From Fimbriimonas sp. (GTDB lineage: Bacteria > Armatimonadota > Fimbriimonadia > Fimbriimonadales > Fimbriimonadaceae), in assembly GCA_029866005.1 (NCBI GenBank), contig JARXAE010000020.1, positions 1 to 56,161 on the forward strand: 56,161 nucleotides of DNA, written 5' to 3'. The position numbers and the translations under genes are program-made. Positions 1 through 8,438 of this stretch are shown one piece after another. The notes under the pieces were generated by a model. The model did not search any database. It saw nothing but the letters and a program-made list of their open reading frames with translations, and was not told the origin of the DNA. Within the stretch, counting starts at the first letter, position 1. Every line of letters begins with the position of its first letter.

Positions 1-22
1 GTCAGATGTGTATTAGAGTCAG
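1..22. other. Nextera transposase mosaic-end-like sequence (probable adapter residue)
   Basis: Twenty of 22 bases match the standard Nextera read adapter ending in the 19-bp Tn5 mosaic end. The mismatches are T for A at positions 14 and 19. It sits at the extreme window end and interrupts an RNA gene, so it is most likely library adapter left in the assembly rather than genomic DNA. Confidence 0.8.
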
Positions 23-127
23 GGCGGATGGCGGGGAAGTTCCGCCCAGTGAAATCCTGTAGGGAAGCGAGTTCTCCGAAGAGTCATCGGCCAAGCCATG
101 CGGGTTCAAGTCCCGTCTGGTCCACCA
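23..127 (+). ncRNA. ssrA: tmRNA, 3' end (5' part missing)
   Basis: The end of this stretch is a tRNA-like 3' half: a T-arm (stem GCGGG/CCCGT around TTCAAGT at 105-111), an acceptor strand CTGGTCC at 117-123 and a genomically encoded ACCA at 124-127. U at acceptor position 70 is compatible with the G3-U70 pair that AlaRS needs, as in tmRNA and tRNA-Ala. No D-arm, anticodon arm or matching 5' acceptor strand occurs in the 90 bases upstream, which argues against an ordinary tRNA. A 7-bp hairpin (22-28 with 41-47) followed by a CCTGTAG motif near 57-63 resembles the last pseudoknot and the conserved UGUAG segment of bacterial tmRNA. The 5' portion with the tag-peptide frame is cut off by the window start. 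Confidence 0.55.
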
Positions 128-130
128 TTT

Positions 131-1753
131 TTATCGTTTCCCGCTCCACCCCTGCCGAGTCACGATGGGGACGTAGCCAACCTCCATCCCCTTGGGCGGT
201 TTCACCAACAGTGCCGGATCAACGCTCGCCAACTTACCCACCGAAGGCTCTGGCAAGTAGTTCCGATCCTTCTTCCAGTTGCGATGGATCATTTCGACCC
301 GCTTCTGAATCGCCTCTCGCTCCGAAGGGCTCAAATCCGCATTCAGCATGGCTGGCTGATCCGCAAACCGATACCAGTAGTAAGTGACTTCGCTTCCATC
401 TCCCAGCTTTCGTACGAACGGCCCCGCCTTCGGTCCCGGCGACTTCCAAGGTGTCTGAGCCTCCGAGGGAGTCACGTAAGGATCAGTCGGTCGTTTCGCC
501 GGCGGAAACTTCGCATCCCGCAACCCCGTCTCCTCCGGAACCTCATCCCGACGCACCACCGCCCAAACCTCTTTGCCATTTGGCTTCTTCGTCAGCCGGT
601 AAAACTCGGGCAAAGTCACCAAGGAACCCTCCGAGCCCTGGTCTCCCATCAGCTCCCGCTTCCATCGGTAGCCGTAAGTCTTAGGATCGAGCGCAATCGG
701 CGAAGCATACGAAGCCCAATCAACGTCCGCCGACTTCGAATGCTCTACCCCTGGAAGATGAATCTTCCAAGTCGCGTAGCCTCCAGTCTTAAACGTGTGA
801 ACACTCGAAGCAGCCTCGTTGATCTTGCCCGAAGCCACCTGACCGCCACCGAACCACCGGCTCACATCATCCCAAAGCGCACCCTTCGCGTAAGCGGTGC
901 TCCGATGAATCAGCCGAGAATCTTTCCCAACTTCTCCCGGAAAGTGCGTCGGAGCTATCCGAGCAAACATCGTCCCCGCGCTGTCCTTAGCCACCATCGC
1001 CGGAACATGCTGAGTCTCCATCTGCACTGCCCGATTCGGGTCGCTTGGTCTCGAATCCAGAAAGAGCCCCGCCAACTTCTCGTCCTTCGCCGAAGCCTTT
1101 GACCAGAAGTGAGGAGTGAAAAACGCAACCGGCCCCTTAAAATTTGCCGAGTTCAAAAACAGCGTCCAAGCATTGTTTCCCGTCGGAACCGCCTTACCTG
1201 CGGTCGTAGCCTTAGGCTCGGTCAGCGGCAAGGGCAGGTAACCGTAGCCAAATAACTCGCCCTTCGTTCCTTGTTTCAGGTTCAAACCATCGGGTGGCCA
1301 AAGCACCCACGGGCTCAGCTGAGCAATCGCATAGAGCCCAGTAGGATTCTTCCAATCTCGCCCCTTGCCTGCGCCCGGTCCGTTCGCCCACTCGCTGAAG
1401 TTGAGCGCAACGCCGCCCATGATGAACTTCGGCGTCTCTGTCGCAAACCGAGTGTCCCTCCACCATCCAAGCCCACCCTCAATATCCGTGTAATGATCCT
1501 TCGGTGCCTTCCCCTCAAACTGCGGGAACATCCAAGTGCCAAACAATCCACTCTGGAAATCCGATCCCGGATAAGTCTTCTGCAAGGGCCAAGCCGACAC
1601 GTACATCGAAAACCCGCCGTTAAACTTCGGATCAACCCGCTCGTGCGGAACAATCAAATACCCCGCCATCTCCGTCATCTGGGGACCAGTCTGAACATCG
1701 GCTGTGTGAGAGCCAAAGGCAGTCAAGTGAGAAACTAGGACGGTTAAGATCAT
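131..1753 (-). CDS. Secreted protein of unknown function
   Basis: A 540-residue protein that I do not recognise. The N-terminus (MILTVLVSHLTAFGSHTADV) could be a short signal peptide, so export is likely but not certain. The rest has no transmembrane segment and is rich in Trp, Gly, Pro and Tyr (for example GGLGWWRDTRF near residue 95 and TYYWYRFADQ near 460), as in secreted beta-rich proteins. Its 3' end lies 3 bp from the tmRNA 3' end, so the two converge. No Shine-Dalgarno sequence and no convincing -10 hexamer precede the ATG. The long uninterrupted frame makes it a real gene. Function unknown. Confidence 0.75.
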   Translation of the reverse strand: MILTVLVSHLTAFGSHTADVQTGPQMTEMAGYLIVPHERVDPKFNGGFSMYVSAWPLQKTYPGSDFQSGLFGTWMFPQFEGKAPKDHYTDIEGGLGWWRDTRFATETPKFIMGGVALNFSEWANGPGAGKGRDWKNPTGLYAIAQLSPWVLWPPDGLNLKQGTKGELFGYGYLPLPLTEPKATTAGKAVPTGNNAWTLFLNSANFKGPVAFFTPHFWSKASAKDEKLAGLFLDSRPSDPNRAVQMETQHVPAMVAKDSAGTMFARIAPTHFPGEVGKDSRLIHRSTAYAKGALWDDVSRWFGGGQVASGKINEAASSVHTFKTGGYATWKIHLPGVEHSKSADVDWASYASPIALDPKTYGYRWKRELMGDQGSEGSLVTLPEFYRLTKKPNGKEVWAVVRRDEVPEETGLRDAKFPPAKRPTDPYVTPSEAQTPWKSPGPKAGPFVRKLGDGSEVTYYWYRFADQPAMLNADLSPSEREAIQKRVEMIHRNWKKDRNYLPEPSVGKLASVDPALLVKPPKGMEVGYVPIVTRQGWSGKR

Positions 1754-2062
1754 ATCGACACTTAGCTAGAGAAGGCTCCGAACCACAAGTGGGTCGAGCC
1801 TCAAATAGTATCTTGCACCATCGCCGACCAAAAACACTGAAAATCAGGTTGACAATTGCCCCGAATCATCGCCTAACAATTGATGTTAAAGGTTTCCCGC
1901 AAAACCCCAACCTGCCGCTCCCAAGCTCTGTCAAACGACGCAAAAAGCGCGCCCCTTTGCGCCCAACTCTTCGCCAAAAACGAATGTAGTTGAACCTAAT
2001 TTGCCCAACTTACTCTACACAAGCTGCGTGTCCTAGCCCGAGAATCCAGAACCGAAAAGCGC
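1754..2062. other. 309-bp intergenic region without a recognisable gene
   Basis: Lies upstream of the secreted protein and downstream of the cyclophilin, both on the minus strand. A short plus-strand open frame (1789-1989) gives a basic, low-complexity peptide without a start signal and was not accepted. A TTGACA on the plus strand at 1849-1854 has only a poorly spaced TAACAA (19 bp away) and no gene behind it. Confidence 0.5.
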
Positions 2063-2611
2063 CTAGCGCTCTTCGATCTTGACCGTCATCTCAACCCGAG
2101 TCCTCGGGTTATCTCGCTCATCTCGCTCCGACTTCACAATCTTATCCACGACGTCCATGCCCTTGATCACTCGACCAAACGCTGAATATTGCCGATCCAG
2201 ATGTGGAGCAGCTGCCACCATGATAAAGAACTGAGACCCTGCAGAATCAGGATCCGAAGAACGGGCCATGCTCAAGATTCCTCGAACGTGCTTCGTGTCA
2301 TTAAACTCAGCTTTGACCGTATGACCCGGGCCGCCGGTCCCCGGCATCCCCGTCGCCCCTGGCTTAGTGTTCGGGCATCCACCTTGAATCATGAACCCCG
2401 GGATCACTCGGTGAAACGCCGTCTTGTCGTAAAACCCTTTCTTTGCAAGGGCAATAAAGTTTTCAACATGCTTCGGAGCCTTGTCCGGGAAGAACTCAAG
2501 CTCGATAACTCCGAGAGTGGTTGTCATCACGGCCACCGGCTTCTTTGCGACCTTCGGTTCATCCTGGCTAACGGACATCAAAAACAGTGGAACGAGAGCA
2601 AGAAGACTCAT
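2063..2611 (-). CDS. Peptidyl-prolyl cis-trans isomerase, cyclophilin type, exported
   Basis: A 182-residue single-domain cyclophilin, which catalyses proline isomerisation during protein folding. After a hydrophobic leader of about 15 residues (MSLLALVPLFLMSVS) come the family motifs: the FHRVIPGFMIQGG core near residues 66-78 with its catalytic Arg, the GTGGPGHTVKAEFN stretch, LSMARSSDPDSAGSQFFI near 113-130, and YSAFGRVIKGMDVV near 142-155. The usual active-site Trp region reads HLDRQYSAFG. The leader suggests a periplasmic or surface location. The nearest hexamer, TATCCT, is 9 bp upstream of the ATG. It is divergent from the LD-carboxypeptidase at 2698, and folding of exported proteins is its likely role. 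Confidence 0.92.
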   Translation of the reverse strand: MSLLALVPLFLMSVSQDEPKVAKKPVAVMTTTLGVIELEFFPDKAPKHVENFIALAKKGFYDKTAFHRVIPGFMIQGGCPNTKPGATGMPGTGGPGHTVKAEFNDTKHVRGILSMARSSDPDSAGSQFFIMVAAAPHLDRQYSAFGRVIKGMDVVDKIVKSERDERDNPRTRVEMTVKIEER

Positions 2612-2684
2612 AGTGGTAGAAGGATACCAATTTCAAGGCTACGCGAAACGGGTCGTGTCGAAAGGTATCCAGCTAACATCGCGG

Positions 2685-2690
2685 TAACCT
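2685..2690 (+). promoter_or_regulatory. -10-like TAACCT, 7 bp before the GTG at 2698
   Basis: No Shine-Dalgarno sequence lies between the hexamer and the start. The spacing would put transcription initiation at or next to the start codon (leaderless mRNA). Confidence 0.45.
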
Positions 2691-2697
2691 TCGGGCT

Positions 2698-3717
2698 GTG
2701 CTAACTCGCCGAGATGCGCTCATGGGAATCGCAGCGGTTCCCCTCGTTGCGCACGCCGGAAAACCCGCCACTCAGAAAATGAAATTCCCGCCGCGCCTCA
2801 AGCCAAACGACGTCGTAGCTCTCGTATCACCCGCCGGCGCCGCGAGTTCTGAGCAAGCCATCCTCGATGCAATTCGAAACATCGAGTCACTCGGACTCAG
2901 AGTAAAGCGAATGCCATCCGTCGGGCAGAGCTGGGGATACCTTGGTGGCTCGGACGAGCAAAGGGCAAATGATATCAACGCCGCTATTCGAGATGAGGAA
3001 GTCGCCGGAATCATCTGCTTGCGAGGTGGCTACGGCTCGATGCGGATCCTACCGCAGCTCGATTACGATGGGTTCGCTAAAACTCCGAAGGTTCTGCTCG
3101 GTTACAGCGATATCACCGCTTTACTGAATGCCTTCGCCCGTAAGTCTGGAGTCATTACGTTTCACGGTCCAATCGCGGAGGCGAAGTTCCTTGGCTTTGA
3201 AGGTGAGAATTTACGAAGAGCGATTCTGGATGGACAAGAACTTGGAGTGTTCCCAAATCCATCTGAGCTATCTGGTGACCCGGTTTTCCCTCCACTCCGA
3301 ACGATCATTTCTGGGCGAAGCAAAGGTCGGCTGATCGGCGGCAATCTGAGCTTGATCGAGCCGTGCGTGGGAACCGCCTACGGACCAGACTTCACCGACG
3401 CGATTCTCTTCCTGGAAGACGTTGCTGAAGCACCATATCGTGTCGACCGAATGCTGACCTCGCTCTGGCTTCGTGGGGAACTTCAGAAGCTTAAGGGAAT
3501 TGTATTTGGCGATTTTCGTCTTCCGCGCGACGAGCCGGCCGAACCAGGCTCTGATTCCTTCTCAATGAATCAGGTCTTTGATAACCTCAGAATGTGGCTG
3601 AGCTGCCCGATCTTCTGCGGACTTCACGCCGGACATATCCGTGATAAGCTGACACTCCCGATTGGAGGGATGGTCGAGATGGATGCAGAGCTTCAAACGT
3701 TGCGTTTTGTGGAATAG
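2698..3717 (+). CDS. LD-carboxypeptidase (peptidase family S66), Tat-exported
   Basis: A 339-residue S66 peptidase of the LdcA/MccF type, which cleaves an L-Lys/DAP-D-Ala bond in murein peptides or a related amide. The GTG start is preferred because it includes a twin-arginine signal (LTRRDALMGIAAVPLVAHA) and follows a TAACCT box by 7 bp. The Ser-Glu-His triad is visible: Ser137 in LLGYSDIT, Glu240 in LFLEDV and His313 in HAGHIRDK. The LVSPAG and RGGYGSMR motifs of the N-terminal domain are intact. Export fits a role in cell-wall turnover or recycling in the periplasm. A MccF-like self-immunity role cannot be excluded from sequence, but no microcin genes are nearby. Confidence 0.9.
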   Translation: MLTRRDALMGIAAVPLVAHAGKPATQKMKFPPRLKPNDVVALVSPAGAASSEQAILDAIRNIESLGLRVKRMPSVGQSWGYLGGSDEQRANDINAAIRDEEVAGIICLRGGYGSMRILPQLDYDGFAKTPKVLLGYSDITALLNAFARKSGVITFHGPIAEAKFLGFEGENLRRAILDGQELGVFPNPSELSGDPVFPPLRTIISGRSKGRLIGGNLSLIEPCVGTAYGPDFTDAILFLEDVAEAPYRVDRMLTSLWLRGELQKLKGIVFGDFRLPRDEPAEPGSDSFSMNQVFDNLRMWLSCPIFCGLHAGHIRDKLTLPIGGMVEMDAELQTLRFVE

Positions 3718-3800
3718 CCTCGTTCCGCTCGTCGTCCTAGGGAATTGACCCCAATCCCAATGTCACATTGCATAGTTGAAAGTGCATAATCATAGCTAAA

Positions 3801-6071
3801 ATGTTCACCACTCTATTCCTCGCACTCAGTACTCTTCCATCAATAGAGCTCAAAATTGATGCGACCAAGCCGCAAGTGAAGGTCAGCAGGAGTCTTTACG
3901 GAATATTCTTCGAAGAAATTAACTGCGCTGGAGACGGAGGGATCTACCCTGAACTGGTCCGAAACAGATCGTTTGAGGACAGCGATAAGCTGGTCGATTG
4001 GAAGGTCGTCAGCGGTTCCGCCAAGGTCTTTAACGGTAAGGTTGCACTTGACGCACTTACGGTCTTGGAAAACCCCGGCTTCTACGGGATGAACATAGTG
4101 AAAGGAAAGCAGTATCGCTTTACCATTCGCTATTTGGCAACTCAGGACGTCAATTTGGTGGTCAAGTTTAACGGAAACGGGCTTAAAGGCTCGAAAGAAG
4201 TGTTGCTGAAAGCCGCCCGAAACGGAGTTGCGCATTTTCAGTTCAAGCCCACCGGTTCCGATCCCAAAGCTAGCCTGGAACTCTTTGTCGAAAAGCCGAT
4301 CGAGCTTGACTTCGTCAGCGTCTTCCCCGAGAAAACATTCAAGAACCGCGAGAACGGTCTGCGACCTGACCTCATGAACTTGCTGACGGAGATGAAGCCC
4401 AGCTTCATGCGCTTCCCTGGTGGATGCTGGGTCGAAGGCGACACAATGGCGTTCGCAATGCGATGGAAGACGACGATCAATGACCTCCACTTGCGAAAAA
4501 CCCTCCCAAACATTTGGGGCTATGTCAGTACGAACGGTCTTGGCTACCACGAGTACCTTCAAATGTGTGAGGACCTGAAGGCAGATCCGCTCTTCGTGGT
4601 CAACGTCGGAATGTCTCACAAGGAAGTTGTTCCGTTGGACAAGATGGGTGAATATGTCGATGACGCTATCGATGCAATTGAGTACGCCAACGGCCCTGTC
4701 ACTTCAAAATGGGGAGCGGTCAGAGCCAAAAACGGCCATCCGAAGCCGTTCAATCTCAAGTATCTCGAGATCGGAAATGAGAACGGTGGACCCGCTTACG
4801 ATGAGCGATACAAACTCTTTTACGACGCCGTTAAGGCGAAGTATCCGGAAGTCATCACAATCGCAAATCTCTGGGGTGGCCTCCCAACAAGCGCCCCGAT
4901 TGAAGTCATCGACGAACACTATTACAACAACCCTTCGTTCTTCTTCCGAAACGCAAACCGCTACGATAGCTACGATCGCAAAGGGCCCAAGATTTATGTC
5001 GGTGAATACGCCGTCACGAGTGGATGCGGAAATGGAAACCTGATCGCTGCTCTCAGCGAAGCCGCGTTCATGACCGGCATGGAGCGTAACAGCGACATCG
5101 TAACGATGTCTTCCTATGCACCCTTATTTGCGAACGTCGATAAGAAAGCTTGGAATCCAGACCTCATCTATTTCAATTCGAACAAGGCGGCAGGGACGCC
5201 ATCCTACTACGTTCAGAAGATGTTCGCACGAAACCGCCCCGACGAAACCGTGCGAACTGAGGTTCCCAAACTTCCGGAAGTCAAGAGCTACTTCCAACCT
5301 GGCGGAGTTGGCATCGGAACTTGGATCACCAAGGCTGAGTTCAAGGATATGTCAATCACCGAGAACGGTAAGACCAACCAACTTGACCCGTCCGAGTTCA
5401 AAAAGGAGCGTGGAGACTGGAGCATCAAAGGTGGAATCGCCACGCAGAACTCTCTGGACGAGCGGTGCCGCCTTGTGTATCCCATGCCCAAGTCGAACAC
5501 CTACACTTTTCGAACCAAGGCCCGGAAGATCAGCGGAAACGAGGGATTCCTGATAACCGTCGGACACTTGGACGAATCCCGGTGGGTTTGGCTCAACCTC
5601 GGCGGTTGGCGAAATACCGAGCATGGGATTGAATGGAATGGCGCCGGTCGCGTGACCAACAACATCCCCGGCAAAATCGAAACCGGACGCTGGTACGACA
5701 TCGAAATTGACTACTCCCCGGATCGCATAATCTGCCGTCTCGACGGGCAGCAAATCTTCGATGAGAAGGCACCAAGTAGCCCAACCTTCTTCCAAACTGC
5801 CGGCGTGGATCGCAAGGCAAATGAGCTCATCGTTAAGGTCATTAATGGCTCTGGTGAGACGATCTCAACAAATCTCAATCTGGAAGGAGCAAAAGCGACG
5901 GGTAGAGCAAAGGTCGAAATTCTTCGACACGACGACCCGATGGCGGAGAACACTCTGGAGAACCCCAAGAATGTTGCCCCGAAGCAGTCGGAGCAAAGCT
6001 ACGCGGGCGGCACGCTCAAGTACGAAGCCAAACCCTACTCACTGGGAATCATACGGGTTCCGCTGAAGTAA
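3801..6071 (+). CDS. Alpha-L-arabinofuranosidase, GH51
   Basis: A 756-residue secreted glycosidase that removes arabinofuranosyl side chains from arabinoxylan or arabinan. A short signal (MFTTLFLALSTLPS) leads into the family start IDATKPQVKVSRSLYGIFFEEIN, followed by a CBM4/9-like beta domain (about residues 45-170). The (beta/alpha)8 barrel carries the acid/base Glu327 in EIGNENG and the nucleophile Glu402 in VGEYA. Residues of about 500-650 look like a concanavalin-type (LamG/DUF1080-like) insert before the C-terminal beta domain, making it longer than a minimal GH51. A strong hairpin at 6078-6115 follows the stop. It fits the xylanase and fucosidase genes elsewhere in the window. Confidence 0.93.
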   Translation: MFTTLFLALSTLPSIELKIDATKPQVKVSRSLYGIFFEEINCAGDGGIYPELVRNRSFEDSDKLVDWKVVSGSAKVFNGKVALDALTVLENPGFYGMNIVKGKQYRFTIRYLATQDVNLVVKFNGNGLKGSKEVLLKAARNGVAHFQFKPTGSDPKASLELFVEKPIELDFVSVFPEKTFKNRENGLRPDLMNLLTEMKPSFMRFPGGCWVEGDTMAFAMRWKTTINDLHLRKTLPNIWGYVSTNGLGYHEYLQMCEDLKADPLFVVNVGMSHKEVVPLDKMGEYVDDAIDAIEYANGPVTSKWGAVRAKNGHPKPFNLKYLEIGNENGGPAYDERYKLFYDAVKAKYPEVITIANLWGGLPTSAPIEVIDEHYYNNPSFFFRNANRYDSYDRKGPKIYVGEYAVTSGCGNGNLIAALSEAAFMTGMERNSDIVTMSSYAPLFANVDKKAWNPDLIYFNSNKAAGTPSYYVQKMFARNRPDETVRTEVPKLPEVKSYFQPGGVGIGTWITKAEFKDMSITENGKTNQLDPSEFKKERGDWSIKGGIATQNSLDERCRLVYPMPKSNTYTFRTKARKISGNEGFLITVGHLDESRWVWLNLGGWRNTEHGIEWNGAGRVTNNIPGKIETGRWYDIEIDYSPDRIICRLDGQQIFDEKAPSSPTFFQTAGVDRKANELIVKVINGSGETISTNLNLEGAKATGRAKVEILRHDDPMAENTLENPKNVAPKQSEQSYAGGTLKYEAKPYSLGIIRVPLK

Positions 6072-6077
6072 ATCCCG

Positions 6078-6115
6078 CATTCCCCCGGTTCCTGAGACGT
6101 AGGAACGGGGGAATG
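6078..6115 (+). terminator. Strong stem-loop after the GH51 gene
   Basis: CATTCCCCC-(G)-GTTCC pairs with GGAACGGGGGAATG around a 9-base loop: 14 base pairs with a single bulged G. It lies directly after the stop at 6071 and before the next gene. There is no clear U-tract, so it may be a transcript-stabilising or weak terminating hairpin. Confidence 0.6.
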
Positions 6116-6123
6116 TTCCATCA

Positions 6124-6129
6124 TATAGG
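6124..6129 (+). promoter_or_regulatory. -10-like TATAGG, 6 bp before the ATG at 6136
   Basis: A weaker match to the pattern (final G instead of T), but at the same spacing as the others. It sits between the GH51 terminator-like hairpin and the next start, without a Shine-Dalgarno sequence. Confidence 0.35.
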
Positions 6130-6135
6130 GATTCT

Positions 6136-7056
6136 ATGAAGATTAACAAAACATATGCTGCTCTTTACATTGACTTCGAAAATATCTACCACTATCTTCG
6201 CAAACGAACAATTGATGCTGAGCGCACCCAAGACATTCTCCTTGAATTAGTACAGAACCTTCGCAAGGTCCTCAACGAGGAGCATGGGACGATGTGCATC
6301 GTCCAATACGCCTACGCTGACTTCGAACAAATCGAAGTGAATGCGCAAGGGCAGCTGTTCCTACTCGGCGTCGAAACGCGAAACGTCGTCGGCACTGAGC
6401 ATAAAAACGCCGCCGATATGCGCCTTTGCATCGACGTGATGGAGACGATGTACACCCGAAACGAGATCGACACATTCGTTCTGATGGCTGGTGATCGAGA
6501 CTACATTCCGGTGCTCCAGCATCTGCGCAAGCACGCCAAAACCGTCCAGGTCGTGGCATTCAAAGAAAACATCTCCGGGGATCTTTTGACGCTTGTAGGA
6601 GATGGCTACATCGATGCATTCTCCCTCCTTGGAAAGGTCGCAATGAGCGAACTTGAAGTGGGTCGAGAGCGCCTGAGCGAAGCAATGGCTGTTCAGCGCG
6701 AAGCGAGCAATGTCCGTGCAGAGCAGATCGCCGAAGCCCGAGCCGTGGGCAAAATGAAGAAGGTGACCTTCGAGCGCGTTCAACGCGTCGAGGACAAGAA
6801 CATGCTGATTGCCCTCGAGGTCATGCTCCATAACTTTAAGGACAAGCCCGAAGTCTGGTTCTCTCCGTACCTGAATAAGCTCCGAAACGAGCTTCAACAT
6901 CTTGCGGAGTACGAGCGCAAAGCGATCGTAACCAATCTTGAAATGGCCGGAGTAGTTAAGGTCGAGAAGCGTCGGGGCGAGCCGCACGATTATTCGGTTT
7001 TGCTCGTCAACTGGGATCACCCAGATGTCCAAGAGCACAACCCCGACCTGCAGTAG
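6136..7056 (+). CDS. NYN-domain (LabA/DUF88-like) putative ribonuclease
   Basis: A 306-residue cytosolic protein. The N-terminal half is a PIN-like NYN domain with the acidic metal-binding motifs in order: LYIDFENIY (about 10-18), KNAADMRLCID (about 90-100) and LMAGDRDYIPVL (about 116-127). The C-terminal part (from about 215) resembles a winged-helix or OST-HTH-like segment ending in KRRGEPHDYSVLLVNWDHP. It starts 6 bp after a TATAGG box. The next gene begins 2 bp after the stop, so it is co-transcribed with the CCA-adding enzyme. NYN proteins act on RNA, and a shared role in tRNA turnover or repair is inference from this pairing. Confidence 0.85.
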   Translation: MKINKTYAALYIDFENIYHYLRKRTIDAERTQDILLELVQNLRKVLNEEHGTMCIVQYAYADFEQIEVNAQGQLFLLGVETRNVVGTEHKNAADMRLCIDVMETMYTRNEIDTFVLMAGDRDYIPVLQHLRKHAKTVQVVAFKENISGDLLTLVGDGYIDAFSLLGKVAMSELEVGRERLSEAMAVQREASNVRAEQIAEARAVGKMKKVTFERVQRVEDKNMLIALEVMLHNFKDKPEVWFSPYLNKLRNELQHLAEYERKAIVTNLEMAGVVKVEKRRGEPHDYSVLLVNWDHPDVQEHNPDLQ

Positions 7057-7058
7057 CC

Positions 7059-8438
7059 ATGCATTCCGCCCTCGAAACCATCCGATCCTGTGTACTCGGA
7101 ACTTGTTTTGAGGGCGATTTGTATCTAGTCGGTGGAGCTGTTCGTGATGAGCTTCTGGGTCTACCCGGCTCCGACGATTTGGACTTGGTCACTACACAGC
7201 TTTCGGCGGATCTTGTTCAGCTACTTTGGGATCGCGGGATTTGCGACTTTCACCCCGTGGTTTACGAGCGATTCGGGACCGCGATGATCTCTGTAGCTGG
7301 TCAGAAGGTCGAAGCTGTTCAAACTCGGCGAGAGTCCTACTCGGCGCGTTCGCGAAAGCCATCCGTTGAACCGGGAACGCTTCAACAAGATGCTGAACGG
7401 CGAGATTTCACGATCAATACTCTGTTGAGATCATTGACCGACTGGACGTTAGTCGATCCCTTGGGAACCGGTGTCAGCGATCTCAATGAGGGTGTTTTGC
7501 GGACCCCGTTGGAGCCCCGAAAAACCTTCCATGACGACCCACTTCGCATGCTGCGAGCAGTTCGGTTCCGGCACCGTTTTGGGTTCTCCTACGCGCCGGA
7601 TCTTGCCGAAGCAATCCAGAAGTCGGCACCGCGGTTGAAGATTGTTTCGGCGGAAAGAATCCGGGATGAATTCCTGAAGATCTTGCAACACCCATCGGCA
7701 AACCTCGCCCTCGACGATTTGCTCGTGCTCGGCTTGCTGGAGCAGTTTTTGCCTGAGCTACTGCCGCTAAAGGGTTGCGAGCAAGGGAAGTGGCACCATC
7801 TTGACGCGTGGGATCATACGCGGCTCGTGGTTCTGAACGTCCACCAGATGTCCACCAGTTCCCCGCGAAATGGTGATGCGCACAAACAGGGACCGGACAT
7901 CATCACCCTATTGGCTGCAATGTTTCATGACGTCGCTAAGCCCCAAACTCGGACCGAACCCAACCCCGGCGAGGTTCACTTTTACGGACACGACCACGAG
8001 GGTGCAGAAGTCGCCCGAACCGCTCTCGGGAGACTCAAAATTCCGAATGACACCGCCGAAGTCGTAGCCTTTCTTGTCGAAAATCATATGCGCCTTAGCA
8101 GCGCAAATCAGTTTGGGACACCAGCCATTCGACGCTTGATCAGAGACATGGGAGATCACCTTGACCAGCTCCTGGACCTCTGCGAGGCGGATAGGTTGGC
8201 GCACAAGGAACCGCAACCTCTTACACAACTTAGAGCGCAGATCGAAGCAGTTAGAACTGAGTCGCCTAAAGAGACCCTCGAAAGTCCTTTGACGGGCGAA
8301 GAAATCATGTCCACTCTTTCTCTCCCTCCAGGACCTGAGGTTGGGGTCTGGAAGCAAAAGCTAGTCGACGCCGTCATCGAAGGTGTACTCCATGACGCCG
8401 ATTCTGCTCGCGCCTGGCTACTTGAACAACGTCAGTAG
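7059..8438 (+). CDS. CCA-adding tRNA nucleotidyltransferase / poly(A) polymerase family with HD domain
   Basis: A 459-residue enzyme that adds or repairs the CCA tail of tRNAs. The class II nucleotidyltransferase head is clear: LVGGAVRDELLG (about 24-35) followed by the catalytic DDLDLV pair (about 39-44), then the RRDFTINTLL and DDPLRMLRAVRF motifs with RHRFGF. A C-terminal HD domain (LAAMFHDVAKP near residue 290, HDHEGAEV, VENHMRLS) suggests phosphohydrolase activity, as in many bacterial CCA enzymes. Both encoded tRNA 3' ends visible here already carry CCA, so a repair role is likely. It overlaps the convergent transporter gene by 21 bp. Confidence 0.93.
   Translation: MHSALETIRSCVLGTCFEGDLYLVGGAVRDELLGLPGSDDLDLVTTQLSADLVQLLWDRGICDFHPVVYERFGTAMISVAGQKVEAVQTRRESYSARSRKPSVEPGTLQQDAERRDFTINTLLRSLTDWTLVDPLGTGVSDLNEGVLRTPLEPRKTFHDDPLRMLRAVRFRHRFGFSYAPDLAEAIQKSAPRLKIVSAERIRDEFLKILQHPSANLALDDLLVLGLLEQFLPELLPLKGCEQGKWHHLDAWDHTRLVVLNVHQMSTSSPRNGDAHKQGPDIITLLAAMFHDVAKPQTRTEPNPGEVHFYGHDHEGAEVARTALGRLKIPNDTAEVVAFLVENHMRLSSANQFGTPAIRRLIRDMGDHLDQLLDLCEADRLAHKEPQPLTQLRAQIEAVRTESPKETLESPLTGEEIMSTLSLPPGPEVGVWKQKLVDAVIEGVLHDADSARAWLLEQRQ

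Noticed and set aside
98-1102. Plus-strand open frame of 334 residues
   Set aside because: Arg/Leu/Ser/Pro-rich shadow of the minus-strand secreted protein, and it begins inside the tmRNA 3' end.
1849-1879. TTGACA with a possible -10 on the plus strand
   Set aside because: The spacing is 19 bp, the -10 (TAACAA) is weak and no gene follows on that strand.
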